DNA of 64,000 bases, taken from the NCBI GenBank assembly GCA_027924585.1, contig BSBM01000609.1, forward strand, positions 186,001 to 250,000, written 5' to 3'. The number at the start of each line of letters is the position of its first letter. The stretch's first letter is position 1. This stretch comes from Larix kaempferi (lineage: Eukaryota > Streptophyta > Pinopsida > Pinales > Pinaceae). Of the stretch, positions 12,266 to 23,187 are shown one piece after another. The notes beneath the pieces were generated by a model, which was given only the letters and a program-made list of their open reading frames with translations, made no database searches and was not told the DNA's origin. Made by a program: the position numbers and the translations under genes.

Positions 12266-12569
12266 TATAAACATAAATAATTTGACATTGAAGCACCATC
12301 GAATTCCATGCAAAAATCATTCTCTATGAAGACTTTAATACTAAGGAATCTAGTTGTTAGTTTTAGTTATTGTAATGCCCCTCAAAGGGATTTCATTGAT
12401 TACATAGTCCTATAACAACAATTATCCATCAACTAATTGCAAAACCAAGCATTTCTCATAAGACAACAAAAAGACAGAGAACAAAGGCAGTAAAGAAAAT
12501 TGCCATTGCTATCTAGAATATTTCAGTTTGCTGCAATAGGAACTCAAGATAAGTAATGGTAGCAGACTC
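12266..12569. other. No gene recognised
   Basis: AT-rich flank into which the Copia-type element at 12575 inserted. No feature is seen apart from the 5-bp target sequence AAGAA at 12570-12574. Confidence 0.5.
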
Positions 12570-12574
12570 AAGAA

Positions 12575-13278
12575 TGTAAAATTAGTCACAGTAGATCTAA
12601 TGAACAAGTAAATCAATCACAACAGATGAACACAAAAAATATGGTGTAAAACTATGTAAAACATGCATAGTGCTCAATATCCCAATGAGGGTGAATAATT
12701 ACAATACAATACAGTAACAATGACTAAGCAATTCGAATTGACTAAGGAGGTCATTCAAATCACTGAATGGAGTAGCTTGACTCCAACTAGGAGTCCTCAT
12801 CATCAATCAGTGGTGGTCATCAATGCACTAGAACTAGTCATCTAGGTGTCAAGCTGAGTCTAACTGAGTGTGTCATGTGTAACTGAAGTGTGTACCACTG
12901 ATATAGGGAAGGAGACTTAGTGGAGGGCACATGGGAGGATTAACTGAAGTCAGAACAAGTCATCTAGTCAATCTGGAGGTCCAACGGAGTGAAACAGTCA
13001 GTTGGGAGTGAAACTAGCCTCAAATCAAGGAGAATCAGAGCTAACTGAGTGTAACTGAAGTGGAATTGAAGTGGTAGGTGAAGAAGTGCACCCTTGTCTG
13101 GAAATAGGTGAGAAGTGGGTGCCTTCCTGACTAGGAGGGATGAAAGTCTGATGTAAGAAGCTCCTGGGTGCTATAATAAGGTGGCTAGGGTGCTGGAGGC
13201 ATCAACCTGGTGACTGGGATGCATGCAAACCCTAATTGCATGCAAGGTCCTGAAAATGATGATGTGGATATCCGAACA
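12575..13278 (-). repeat. 3' LTR of the TR-GAG-like element
   Basis: It aligns along its length with 14724-14899 joined to 21025-21572. On the minus strand it follows a G-rich polypurine tract at about 13279-13287. Confidence 0.9.
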
Positions 13279-13479
13279 CCCCCCCTCAAGCTAGACTATG
13301 ATGTGTAAAAAAATAAAATAATGTAGGGCCATGGTAACTAAGACCAAAGGTCACCCCAATACAATAATAATCCAAACTAATAACAGTCAATAAACTAAGG
13401 AAATGGGGAAAACCTCATGGGAAAAATACCCCCCCTCAAAATAGCTTGTAGCACACCAAAAGATTTAACTGCTCCAAAA

Positions 13480-14514
13480 TCAAGTAGATATGTCTGGAGG
13501 TATCTTACTCTTGGAAGTAAATGGATCACGCTCCAAAAACATGTTCTTGAATTCTCCATCAGTGGATGCAAGTGAATGTGGAGACTTTAAGAACTTGCTC
13601 TTCATACTGAATATGGTGAAAACAAATATGAAAATATGAGGATGATCCTGGAACCTATGATTCGAACCAAGTGAGGTAGGAATAGCTCCAATCAGATCAA
13701 ATAGATCTTGAAACTTGAACTTCTTATCAATAGAAGTTAAATCAGCTCCAAAAATAGATGAATGGTTTCTTGAGATTTCCTTTGAACCAACAAGGGTGAG
13801 ATCAAAACCAAAATCAGCAAAAAGTGCATGAGAATTGAACTCAAGCGAATGGTAGTGCTCTTCATCTTCATTAAAACTCTGAGAAAATTTGCAAATGATA
13901 GAACATAAGTTTATAGAAGGCATGCAATCAAGGAGGGCGAATGCTTCACCTCCAAAATCAGATTTTACCTCCAAAACTTCAAGTAGATCATTATTCTGCA
14001 TGTCGGCAAACTCATGTGAAGGAGAGGATTCAAGAACCTCTTTGGAATCTAGAGTATGAGCTGGTTTATCTTTCTTAGAATTTGAAATAGAAGACATTGA
14101 GAGAGTGAGTTTTTTATCTACAGTTTCTTCTTCATCTTGAACAATTGTTGAGGCCAAGACATGATCGGAAAGAACACATAAGGAGATCTCATTGGGCTTG
14201 TTCTCCAAAAGGCTAGCATGATCCTCTTCTTCCTGCTTTCCAAATTCTTTGTCAAGTTGGAGCCATAGATCACTTGGATTTTCAGCAGTATTACTGAGGT
14301 AGGGCATACAAGGAGACATAGCAAGACACATTGCTCCAAAAGCTCTGTCACAATCATTGAGCCAATCATTCTCCTCTTCATCGGAATCAAAATCTCTTGT
14401 ATTACCAATGCACATATCAAAAAGACATTGTCTCTTCAAGAATGCAATCATCTTTGGTTTCCATTCATCATAGTTGAATGGAGTAAGAATATTTTGTGAA
14501 GAAGAAGTCTCCAT
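13480..14514 (-). CDS. Gag-like protein of the TR-GAG element (intact 344-codon frame)
   Basis: The first 110 or so residues carry the Copia Gag signature: NYDEWKPKMIAFLKRQ near the start, then LNDCDRAFGAMCLAMSP and DLWLQLDKEFGK. Gag proteins of this group form the cytoplasmic virus-like particle that packages the element RNA. After that the product is acidic and rich in Ser, Asp and Phe, with no CCHC zinc knuckle, no protease motif and nothing I recognise. The ATG at 14514 is the first after the primer-binding site, about 200 bases in. The frame has no stops although the LTRs differ by about 5%, and the neighbouring Gypsy and Copia polyproteins are all broken. There is no pol gene downstream; the 3' LTR follows after about 200 bp. 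It could be a functional gag used in trans, or chance survival. Confidence 0.75.
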   Translation of the reverse strand: METSSSQNILTPFNYDEWKPKMIAFLKRQCLFDMCIGNTRDFDSDEEENDWLNDCDRAFGAMCLAMSPCMPYLSNTAENPSDLWLQLDKEFGKQEEEDHASLLENKPNEISLCVLSDHVLASTIVQDEEETVDKKLTLSMSSISNSKKDKPAHTLDSKEVLESSPSHEFADMQNNDLLEVLEVKSDFGGEAFALLDCMPSINLCSIICKFSQSFNEDEEHYHSLEFNSHALFADFGFDLTLVGSKEISRNHSSIFGADLTSIDKKFKFQDLFDLIGAIPTSLGSNHRFQDHPHIFIFVFTIFSMKSKFLKSPHSLASTDGEFKNMFLERDPFTSKSKIPPDIST

Positions 14515-14710
14515 CTTTGCATTAGCGAATGCACATGGAGGAAGTAAGAAACTTGCAAATCACACACAAACAAACACTATGTTTTCAGCCTTGCATGCAC
14601 ATGAGCGAATGCACATCAGATTTTGCATGCTGCTGCTGAAATACATTGGTGAGCAATTCACTCAATCTTCATGTAGAACACCTGCAAAAAATAAGTCTTG
14701 TCCCTGCCAT

Positions 14711-14723
14711 GGCTCTGATACCA
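14711..14723 (-). promoter_or_regulatory. Primer-binding site (initiator Met tRNA type)
   Basis: On the minus strand this reads TGGTATCAGAGCC and directly abuts the LTR that begins at 14724. This is the standard plant element site for tRNA-iMet. Confidence 0.9.
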
Positions 14724-14899
14724 TGTAAAATTAGTCACAACGGATCTAATGAACAAATAAATCAATCACAACAGATGAACATAGAAAATATGGTGTAAAA
14801 CTGTGTAAAACATGCACAGTGCTCAATATCCCAATGAGGGTGAATAATTACAATACAATACAGTAACAATGACTGAGCAATTCGAATTGACTAAGGAGG
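14724..14899 (-). repeat. 5' LTR of the TR-GAG element, inner part
   Basis: This is the first 176 bp of the LTR. It is interrupted at 14900 by the Gypsy element and resumes at 21025 after the duplicated GGAGG. Confidence 0.9.
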
Positions 14900-15272
14900 T
14901 GTTAGGAACCCATGTCTCTACTTTGTTAGTATGTTGTTGTTGGACGCATATGCTTTGTAAGTCGTCCCGTAGATTTGTGATCAATAGTTTGTGTTATTGT
15001 TGTTGGCGCATATGCTTTGTAAGTCGCCCGTAGTATTGTCGATCCATAGTTTGTAACGGCCCATGGTTTTGACCCATAGTATTGGTGCCTAGAATTAGTA
15101 TATAAGTGTGTGTTGAGACCTATGAAGGCACCGTGAAGTTATTTGTATTGAGCTTGCTCAAAGGAAGTTGCCCCCTCGAAGTGGCCTGTGATCAATATAA
15201 AAGTGATTCTGAGTTCTGTCATTTCTGCTATTTCGCGTATTCTTGTTAATTAATTGTTCCAGGTGCATCTCA
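14900..15272 (+). repeat. 5' LTR of the Gypsy element
   Basis: It begins TGTTAGGAAC and ends TGCATCTCA. Inside, an imperfect tandem duplication of about 66 bp (GCATATGCTTTGTAAGTCG near 14947 and 15007) is shared by both LTRs. TATATAAG near 15102 is a likely TATA box. Confidence 0.95.
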
Positions 15273-15274
15273 TA

Positions 15275-15286
15275 TGGTATCAGAGC
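15275..15286 (+). promoter_or_regulatory. Primer-binding site of the Gypsy element
   Basis: TGGTATCAGAGC starts two bases after the 5' LTR and matches the 3' end of plant initiator Met tRNA by complementarity. Confidence 0.93.
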
Positions 15287-16225
15287 ACTTTCTTGGGTTC
15301 GTTGGGTGAAATTTCTGCCAAATTTTTTTTCGCATCTTTTGCAGGTTCGTATTTGGGAATAATCCCTATCCGCTTAACTGTGGGAAGTACTTGGGCATAA
15401 GCCCTAAAACTCATTGTGAGGAGTACCACAGGAACCCCGAAGTAGCTGGCCCATTGAGAGGACCTGTCAGCGAAAAGGGCAACAACCCCTACCTGATTGA
15501 CTAGTTCCCACCCGTGAGGTAAACCAAGAGCTGTCATTTGTGGCAAAGCGGTTATCAGTTTTACCTGAGCCGTGGAGTGAGGGGTACTACCCCAATACGC
15601 AAGCCGTCAGACAGCATTGGTAGCCGAGTGAAACCCCTGAACTGTTAGGAAGCCGCACATACCTGGGGTCCATATCTACTTTCAACTGAACTATTGTCGA
15701 TCACTGCTGCGCCGTTTCAGATCCATTTTGCAAGTTGTTCCAGATTCAGCCGTTTTCAATCCATTCGGCGCTGTTCCAGATCCCTTTCGAGCCATAGCTG
15801 CTCCAGTCTGGAAAAAAAAAAAAAAATCCCTTATTTTCACTCTGTTTCCCTTGAAATTTTTGGGGAACCCCTATCATCCCATTTTGCATATTTTAGTCCT
15901 GAGGACCCTATCCCCAATTCCCCTTCCCAAAGCCTGAAATCCCACATTTGTCTATTTTTAGGGTTTGCCATAGCTTCCTCAGATTTCACCCAATCACCTT
16001 CAAATTTTACCATAGAGTTCCTTTCTGAATTCTGCTTCTTTGTTCCCCTCTGCCAAATTTTCCCATTCTTGCACCCCGCTTCAGAAATCCTCATTTTTGC
16101 TTCCCTGTCTATCCGACAGTGTCCAAAACCTCGTCAAACCCCAATTACCCTTCTGATTTTTTTCCAAGTCCAGATTTTCCCTTACTAAAGTAGCTTCTGT
16201 TTTTTTTTTCCCACCCAGTCAACCG

Positions 16226-16293
<68 letters not shown>

Positions 16294-16298
16294 TGGTT
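15287..16298 (+). other. Gypsy 5' leader with poly-A run and TA microsatellite
   Basis: This untranslated leader of about 1 kb lies between the primer-binding site and the gag ATG. An A run lies at about 15810-15823 and a TA dinucleotide run at about 16228-16291, immediately before the gag start. Frames of up to 164 codons (15694-16188) exist in this pyrimidine-rich stretch but have no recognisable product. Confidence 0.7.
16228..16291. repeat. (TA)n microsatellite, about 32 units
   Basis: An uninterrupted TA run ends 7 bp before the gag ATG at 16299. Confidence 0.97.
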
Positions 16299-17140
16299 AT
16301 GGTTGTCACCCGTGCAGGAGCAAAAACCATGGAGGACGCACTTGCAGCCATCCAAGCCAAACTCCAGGATCTAGATGAAAAATTTCTCGGTCTCCATCTT
16401 GAACATTCAGCTATAAACAACAAACGGCAGTCCGAGTCTTCAGCAGACAATGGGTTTTCTTCTTCCAGCAATATCCGTGGTCCGAAGCTTGATTTTCCTC
16501 ACTTCAATGGTACCGATCCAACTGGATGGATCTATCGTGTAGAACAGTATTTCAGTCTGCATAATACTTTTGATGTCAACAAAGTTCCGTTGGCATCCTT
16601 TCATTTGGAACAGGAAGCTCTTCAATGGTACCATTGGTACATTAAGGCTCATCCAGAGCCCAAATGGCCAGACTTTTGCTAGCTCCTTTTGCAACGATTT
16701 GGTCCTAGTGCTTTTGATGACTTCACAGGAGCCCTCACTAAACTTCGCCAAACTGGCACTGTGAGAGAGTATCAAACTAAATTTGAGAATCTAGCCAACC
16801 ACACTGAAGGATTGTCTCATGACTTTACCGGAGTTGTTTTATCAGTGGTCTAAAGGATGCCATCCGCTCTGAGGTCAAAATGTTATGTCCCAACACAATG
16901 ATGGAAGCACTAGGGTTGGCTAAGTTGGTAGAAGACAAGATTGCAGCCCAACAATGCTCCAAGCCCACTTTTGTTCCCTTCCGAAATATGGGTTCTCAGC
17001 GACCACCTATACCGCAGGCTCTTCGACCGACTCCTATCAAGCGTTTGTCTGAAACAGAGATGCAAGCACGCAGAGAAAAGGGGCTTTTCTATAATTGTGA
17101 TGAGAAATTCACTCAGGGACATAGATGTGTTCAGCAAAAG
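16299..17140 (+). pseudogene. Gypsy gag, broken
   Basis: Gag packages the element RNA into cytoplasmic particles. The frame opens at 16299 (MVVTRAGAKTMEDAL), with a retrotransposon Gag core around LDFPHFNGTDPTGWIYRVEQ at 16490-16550. A TAG interrupts it at 16680-16682. A frameshift near 16825-16840 moves it to the frame used by the rest of the polyprotein, reopening at 16880. The zinc knuckle near 17090-17130 reads [14 protein letters not shown]. The first cysteine of the expected C-x2-C-x4-H-x4-C is replaced by Phe, so even an unbroken protein would have an incomplete knuckle. Confidence 0.9.
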
Positions 17141-20100
17141 CTCTATCTCTTGGATGTGGAGTCTCCGCCTGCCTCTGAAATTGGTGATGAAGATCCAGAA
17201 ACACTAGATGCTCCGGTCGACATTCAGGAACTGCCTATTGACCCTCCGTCTCAGGATGACCAGCCAAAAATATCTCTCCATGCTTTAGCTGGAATCACCA
17301 CCCCCCAAACAATGTGGGTCAGGGGTTACTTCAAGAAGCTTCCTCTCACAATATTCATTGATTCTGGGAGCACTCATAATTTCATTGACCCTCGGATCGC
17401 CAAACAAGCTGATTGTTTTATCCATCCTTGCTCCAACTTTGAAGTCATGGTTGCCAATGGGGGCACCTTGCCTTGCAAAGGGAAGTGTCGAAATGTGCGT
17501 ATATCTATGGGAGATTATACCTTGTGCTCTGACATGTTTTCCTTGCCCTTAGGTGGATGTGATGTGGTTTTGGGCGCTCAATGGCTACGCACACTTGGCC
17601 CTATCTTATGGGATTTTGCTGAACTTTGGATGCAGTTTTCCCTCAATGGACAAAAACACACATTGACAGGATTACAACCAGGTTCTCTCAGCATCATCAG
17701 TTCACATCGCATGGAAAAACTCCTCAAGAAGAATTCAAATGGTGTCATCGCTCAGATCCATTCCATCCAGATGCAACCATCAGCAGTCTCCACTACTCCT
17801 TTGGATCTACAACAAATTCTGGATCGATATACTGGTGTCTTTGCTGAACCAGTGGGATTGCCACCTTCCAGGCCAGAATACCATCGTATTCAGCTCCTTC
17901 CTGGCAGCGTTCCTCCCAACATCAAGCCCTATCGCTACCCATTTCACCAAAAAATGGAGATTGAAATGCTCGTTCGGGACTTATTGAAGCAAAGTATTAT
18001 TCGCTCAAGCACTAGTTCCTTTTCTTCTCCAGTTATTCTTGTCCACAAAAAAGATGGGTCATGGCGCCTCTGCATTGACTTTCGAGCACTTAATCACCTC
18101 ACCATCAAGGATAAGTTTCCAATTCCTGTTGTTGATGAGCTTCTTGATGAGCTTAATGGGGCTCACTTTTTCTCCAAGTTGGATCTTCGTTCTGGGTATC
18201 ATCAAATTCAGGTTCATGAGGATGATATCCCTAAAACAGCTTTCCGCACACATGATGGCCATTATGAGTTTTTGGTCATGCCCTTTGGCCTCACTAATGC
18301 TCCTTCCACATTCTAGGCCTTAATGAATAAAATATTTCAACCCTATTTGCGGAAATTCATTCTGGTATTCTTTGATGATATCCTCATCTACAGTAAAACA
18401 TGGGATGAACATCTCTAGCATTTGGATCTTGTCATGCAACTTTTCTCTGACCATCATCTCCATGCCAAGCAGTCTAAATGTGTTTTTGGACAGAAGGAAG
18501 TTGAGTATCTTGGGCACATTATCTCAACACAAGGGGTTCGCGTGGATCCTGCCAAAATCGATGCCATGAACAATTGGCCGCATCCTCAGACACTCAAGAG
18601 CTTTCGTGGTTTTTTGGGGTGGACTGGATACTACCGCAAGTTTGTCAAGGATTATGGGAAGATTGCAGCTCCATTAATTGCTCTATTGAAAAAAGATTCC
18701 TTTACATGGACACCTGCTGCTCAGTGTGCATTTGACAAACTAAAACAAGCTATGTGTACTACACCTGTGCTAGCTATGCCCGATTTTTCCAAGCCCTTCA
18801 CTATTGAGAGTGATGCTTGCGGCAATGGACTTGGTGCTGTTCTCCTTTAAGATGAACACCCCATTGCGTTCACCAGCAAAGCCCTTTCAAGTAAGAATTT
18901 AGCTGCCTCTACCTATGAGAAGGAAATGATGGCTATTTTGCATGCAGTTTAGAAGTGGCGCCCATACCTATTAGGTAATCATTTCTGCATCAAGACTGAT
19001 CACCAAAGTCTGAAATATTTCTTGGACCAACGTGTCTCCTCCCCGACACAACAGAAATGGGTTAGCAAACTCATGGGTTATGACTATGAGATCACTTACA
19101 AGAAGGGTAAAGACAATATTGTGGCAGATGCTCTTTCTCACACATTTGATGCCCAAGGTTCTCTTTCAGCTATTTCTATGCCTATTCCAAATTGGTTGCA
19201 ATCTGTTCAACAGGGTTATGTCAATGACTCCTCCTTATCTCAAATCATCCAACGCTTGACCAACAACCCTTCTGCTGTACCACATTACTCTTGGGATGGT
19301 GCTTCTCTGCGATACAAGGGTTGTCTGGTGCTTCCCTAGAGCACAGATCTTCAACAGGCTGTCTTCTATGAACTCCATGCTTCTCCATCGGCAGGGCACT
19401 CTGGGTTCCTCAAAATGTATGAACGAGCACGACGTAACTTCTTTTGGCAGGGCATGAAAAGGATAATTCAACAGATGGTGGCCGAATGTGATACCTGCCA
19501 GCGCAATAAGGGTGAAACAACACTCCTTCCAGGATTGCTTGAACCCTTGCCCATACCTACATGGATTTGGATAGATATTTCTATGGATTTCATTGAAGGG
19601 CTCCCTAAATCTGGAGGGAAGACAATGATTCTCACTGTGGTTGATCGCCTCTCCAAATATAGTCATTTTTGTGCTCTCAGCCATCCCTATATAGCCTCCT
19701 CCGTTGCTCAAATTTTTCTGGACCAGATCTTTTGTCTTCATGGCATCCCTTCTTCCATTGTCTCGGATCGTGATGCGACTTTCACCAGTCATTTTTGGAC
19801 AGAACTATTTCGCCACACTAGCACCAAATTGAAGATGAGTTCAGGTTATCACCCACAAACAGATGGTCAGACTGAAATTGTCAATAAATGCTTGGAAACT
19901 TATCTTCGTTGCTTCACCTCGGAACAACAACATCAGTGGGAAAAATGGCTCCCTCTCGCTAAATGGTGGTACAATACCTCTTACCACACTACCTCTAAAA
20001 TGACCCCATATGAAGCAGTCTATGGTCAGGCACCTCCAGCTCTTCTTCAATACACCCCCACCAGTTCACCAGTTCAGGAATTTGACACGGTCCTTCGAAA

Positions 20101-20617
20101 CCGCGATTAGATTCTTCGCATTTTGCGGGACAATCTTCACATGGCAAGAAATCGCATGAAGCAACACGCTGATTAGCACCGTTCTAAGCACATTTTTCAA
20201 GTCGGCGATATGTTTTTTCTTCATCTCCAGCCGTACAAACAATCATCCTTGAAACTCAAAGGGTGTCATAAGCTCGCTCCAAAGTTCTATGGGCCATATC
20301 AGATTCTTCAGAAGATTGGGTCCGTTGCTTATAAATTGGAACTTCCTCCTGCTTCCCGCATTCATCCAGTCTTTCATGTCTCTTGTCTGAAGAAAGTTCT
20401 TGGCACCAACATCAGTGGACAAACGATTTTACCTGAACTGGATAATGAAGGATCCATCCTTTTGGAGCCAGAGGCCATCCTCAATTGGTGCACGCATCAG
20501 CTTCGCTCTCGCTCTATCACAGAGGTCTTAATTCAGTGGCACGGCATGCAACCAGAGGATGCTACATGGGAACCACTCCTTCAGATTCAACAACAATTTC
20601 CACATCTAAATCTTTGA
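17141..20617 (+). pseudogene. Gypsy pol with chromodomain, broken by stops
   Basis: One frame runs to 20617 and would encode the enzymes for reverse transcription and integration. Protease has [12 protein letters not shown] near 17355-17393. Reverse transcriptase (about 17990-18700) has [27 protein letters not shown] and the catalytic FFDD near 18371. RNase H has [14 protein letters not shown] near 18808 and KTDHQSLKYFL near 18995. Integrase has a His-His-Cys-Cys finger ending CDTCQRNKGE near 19490, then the three acidic residues in MDFIEGLP, VSDRDATF and TDGQTEIVN. The tail (about 20460-20617) is chromodomain-like (LIQWHGMQPEDATWEP), a fold that guides integration to certain histone marks in relatives. 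Stops lie at 18314, 18416, 18848, 18950, 19337, 20108 and 20174, all in this same frame with no further frameshift. The element is dead. Confidence 0.93.
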
Positions 20618-20633
20618 GGACAAAGCTTTTTTT

Positions 20634-20646
20634 AAGGGGGAGGGGA
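20634..20646 (+). promoter_or_regulatory. Polypurine tract of the Gypsy element
   Basis: AAGGGGGAGGGGA lies directly before the 3' LTR and is the expected plus-strand primer. Confidence 0.92.
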
Positions 20647-21019
20647 TGTTAGGAACCCATGTCTTTACTTTGTTAGTATGTTGTTGTTGGACGCATATGC
20701 TTTGTAAGTCGTCCCGTAGATTTGTGATCAATAGTTTGTGTTATTGTTGTTGGCGCATATGCTTTGTAAGTCGCCCGTCGTATTGTTGATCCATAGTTTG
20801 TAACAGCCCATGGTTTTGACCCATAGTATTGGCGCCTAGAATTAGTATATAAGTGTGTGTTGAGACCTATGAAGGCACCGTGAAGTTATTTGTATTGAGC
20901 TTGCTCAAAGGAGGTTTCCCCCTCGAAGTGGCCTGTGATCAATATAAAAGTGATTCTAAGTTCTGTCATTTCTGCTATTTCGCGTATTCTTGTTAATTAA
21001 TTGTTGCAGGTGCATCTCA
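20647..21019 (+). repeat. 3' LTR of the Gypsy element
   Basis: It has the same 373-bp length as the 5' LTR and nine substitutions by hand alignment, without indels. Confidence 0.95.
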
Positions 21020-21024
21020 GGAGG

Positions 21025-21572
21025 TCATTCGAATCATTGAATGGAGTATCTTGACTCCAACTAGGAGTCCTCGTCATCAATCAAAGGTGGTCATCAATGC
21101 ACAAGAACCAGTCATCCAGGTGTCAAGCTGAGTCTAACTGAGTGTGTCATGTGTAACTGAAGTGTGTAGCAGTGATATAGGGAAGGACACTTAGTGGAGG
21201 GCACATGGGAGGATTAACTGAAGTCAGAACAAGACATCTAGTCAATATGGAGGTCCAACAGAGTGAAACAGTCAGTCGGGAGTGAAACTATCCTCAAATC
21301 AAGGAGAATCGGAGCTAGCTGAGTGTAACTGAAGTGGAATTGAAGTGGTAAGTGAAGAATTGCACCCTTCTCTGGCAATAGGTGAGAAGTGGGTGCCTTC
21401 CTGACTAGGAGGGATGAAATTCTGATGCAAGAAGCTCCCAGGTGCTAGAATAAGGTGGCTAAGGTGCTGGAGGCATCAACCTGGTGACTGGGATGCATGC
21501 AAACCCTAGAATTTGCATGCAAACCCTAATTGCATGCAAGGTCCTGAAAATGATGATGTGGATATCCGAACA
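21025..21572 (-). repeat. 5' LTR of the TR-GAG element, outer part
   Basis: The LTR continues from 14899 after the 5-bp duplication. It contains a 20-bp extra copy of GAATTTGCATGCAAACCCTA near 21506-21525 relative to the 3' LTR. It ends CCGAACA, followed by the target duplication AAGAA at 21573-21577. Confidence 0.9.
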
Positions 21573-21577
21573 AAGAA

Positions 21578-22500
21578 GTCTTCTATTTCTCATAGATTCA
21601 CTAACTTACGAGACTAACTGACTTGACATGTGGTGATCCACATGACGGTTCGACATGTTCTCTGAATTGGTCGAACGGACGACCTAGTTGGGTGGCCGAC
21701 CTAACCTCCTCCAACATATCCCCCATGAACAATGCCTTTGTTAGCCTCAAAGAAATCAAAAAATAACTGGAGTTGGATGAAGAGCGCATTGATGACTATG
21801 AGTTGGTCATGTCTAGAAACATGTCTGGAGGCACAGAGATGATGAACTACGAGCTGACCCTCGATACAAGCAACACATTCATGCCTTCCTAGACACAGCA
21901 TAATGCTAATTAAAATTTAATAGTGATCGACACGATGGTTCGACATGATCTTTGAAGTAGTCGAACGGAGGACCTAGTCGAAATATTCTTGCAAAGACTG
22001 GTAAGCTCTCTGAGAGTCGTCAACAAACTTTGATATCGAATGCTATGTAATTTAAGATGCTGATTCAACTACTCGCACAGTTTCTCACCTTCCCGAGGAC
22101 CGAAGCCTTCTGGTACTAAAACAACCTTCGACGACTGTTGCAAGCCTAATGTTGACGACCGCAACAACGCATGTTGTTTTAGAGAAAGCACAGTCCTACA
22201 TTCTACTTCTGCTGCATCTTCTCGCTATGTCCCCTCCTCATTGCATAGTAATCAACTATTGAAAGAGGAGCGATGGAAAGAAGATGGACGAAAACGTGAT
22301 TGGTGCCAAGGAACATAATGAGAAATCCATGTATTGGGACTTCGAGAGTGCTTGAAATTCCCATATATCATGGTGTATTGGGACTTCAAGAGTGCTCGAA
22401 CCCTTCTACTTGGCGTAGTTAGAAGAAGATGACAGCATGGTCTGTTACTAAAACAACATTCGAAGATTGCTGATGGGATTTCCCTCCCATCATATCCCTT
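21578..22500. repeat. Dispersed repeat block, no gene recognised
   Basis: It contains second and third copies of the 7881-8110 repeat (21640-21835 and 21920-21980), and of the 9396-9560 repeat (22110-22200 and 22260-22470, including CATATATCATGG). Reading frames here have no recognisable product. Confidence 0.55.
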
Positions 22501-22525
22501 GATGTCTACTTTTAATACCCGAATA

Positions 22526-22864
22526 TTAGAAGGAAGATAGCCTAGACATGGTGGTATTGCATCTCTCTTGAATACATGCATAGTAAACAAATAACTCTTT
22601 ATCATGCTTTCGTAAAAAGAAACCATTTCCAACAAATGCAAAAATAATCATTTTTTTGCAGCCAGGGTAGCGTGTGAGCACACATATCATCATGCACAAT
22701 AAAAACAGAGAAACTATTCCTAAATTTCCAAGTGCACCATAACAGGGGACGGCCAAACAGTTGGTCTGGGCAGCCCGCTTAGACAAGTTAGCCCTAGATA
22801 ATGTTAATCTCCCTAGACAGTTGGTCTGGGCAGCCCGCTTAGACAGTTGGTCTAGGCATCCCAC
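22526..22864 (-). pseudogene. Possible F-box/kelch-like fragment
   Basis: On the minus strand the segment with AFVGNGFFLRKHDKELFVYYA is closely repeated at 23302-23523 as AFVGNGFFFRQRDKPLFVCYA. Both are followed by a TREICNTAVSR- or QERCNTTMSR-like phrase, so two decayed copies of one exon are present. The style (alternating hydrophobic strands, GNGFF, LFVCYA) fits an F-box/kelch C-terminal domain but is not diagnostic. At 22755-22865 the GTTGGTCT(G/A)GGCA(G/T)CCC phrase is repeated three times. Confidence 0.3.
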
Positions 22865-22956
22865 TTAGACGGCTTAGATCCTAACACCGTAGTTAGTGGA
22901 AGCAAAGGAATTCAACCAATGAAATATACTTTGCAAATGATAAGCAAATACTTAAA

Positions 22957-23187
22957 TTAGACATGTGTATAATAATGACTACAAAAATTATTTCTTACCG
23001 AGAAAAACCTTTTGCGGATATGTAGTCCTTCAAGGTTATGAACTTGCTCCAATAAAATGAGAAGAGGAAGAGGCTTCGAAAAATGATTCATTATCTCCAC
23101 AAATCTCTCTGCAGGAAAATGGTGCATTATGGATGAATTCCAATTCGAATGAATTGCCAGTCCACTTAAATTACTTCCACATTCCAT
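22957..23187 (-). pseudogene. F-box/kelch-like exon fragment with splice donor
   Basis: The minus-strand frame ends LEGLHIRKRFFS and then meets CTCG|GTAAGAAA (about 22990-23003), which reads as a plant 5' splice site. The fragment at 8603-8938 ends at an equivalent donor. The two appear to be related exon ends. No F-box is seen and function is lost. Confidence 0.33.

Larger units (their letters stand above)
14900..21019 (+). mobile_element. Ty3/Gypsy chromovirus nested in the TR-GAG 5' LTR
   Basis: The element is 6,120 bp long with two 373-bp LTRs (14900-15272 and 20647-21019). Exact target duplications GGAGG lie at 14895-14899 and 21020-21024. It has a primer-binding site at 15275-15286, a polypurine tract at 20634-20646, and in order gag, protease, reverse transcriptase, RNase H, integrase and a chromodomain-like tail. 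By hand I count nine differences between the LTRs, 2.4%. That is less than the host element's LTR divergence, as the nesting requires. The order RT-RNase H-integrase and the C-terminal chromodomain place it in the chromoviruses; the short LTRs suggest the Reina-like group, but this is not proven. Confidence 0.95.
12575..21572 (-). mobile_element. Short Copia-type element with gag only (TR-GAG-like), split by a Gypsy insertion
   Basis: LTRs of about 704 bp (12575-13278) and 724 bp (14724-14899 plus 21025-21572) flank the element. Exact 5-bp duplications AAGAA lie at 12570-12574 and 21573-21577. LTR ends are TGT...ACA. On the minus strand the order is 5' LTR, primer-binding site (14711-14723), gag-like gene (14514-13480), G-rich tract and 3' LTR. 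Without the nested Gypsy element it is about 2.9 kb. It has no protease, integrase, reverse transcriptase or RNase H, so it must have relied on enzymes from another element. This matches the published description of terminal-repeat retrotransposons with a GAG domain. I count nine differences in the first 176 aligned LTR bases, about 5%. The 20-bp length difference comes from a duplicated stretch near 21506-21525. Confidence 0.9.

Noticed and set aside
14711-14723. tRNA gene
   Set aside because: TGGTATCAGAGC here and at 15275, 54964 and 57179 is only the short primer-binding site. No cloverleaf is present.
15694-16188. 164-codon plus-strand frame
   Set aside because: It lies in the Gypsy leader between the primer-binding site and gag. 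The product is pyrimidine-derived low-complexity text with no motif, and the position explains it.
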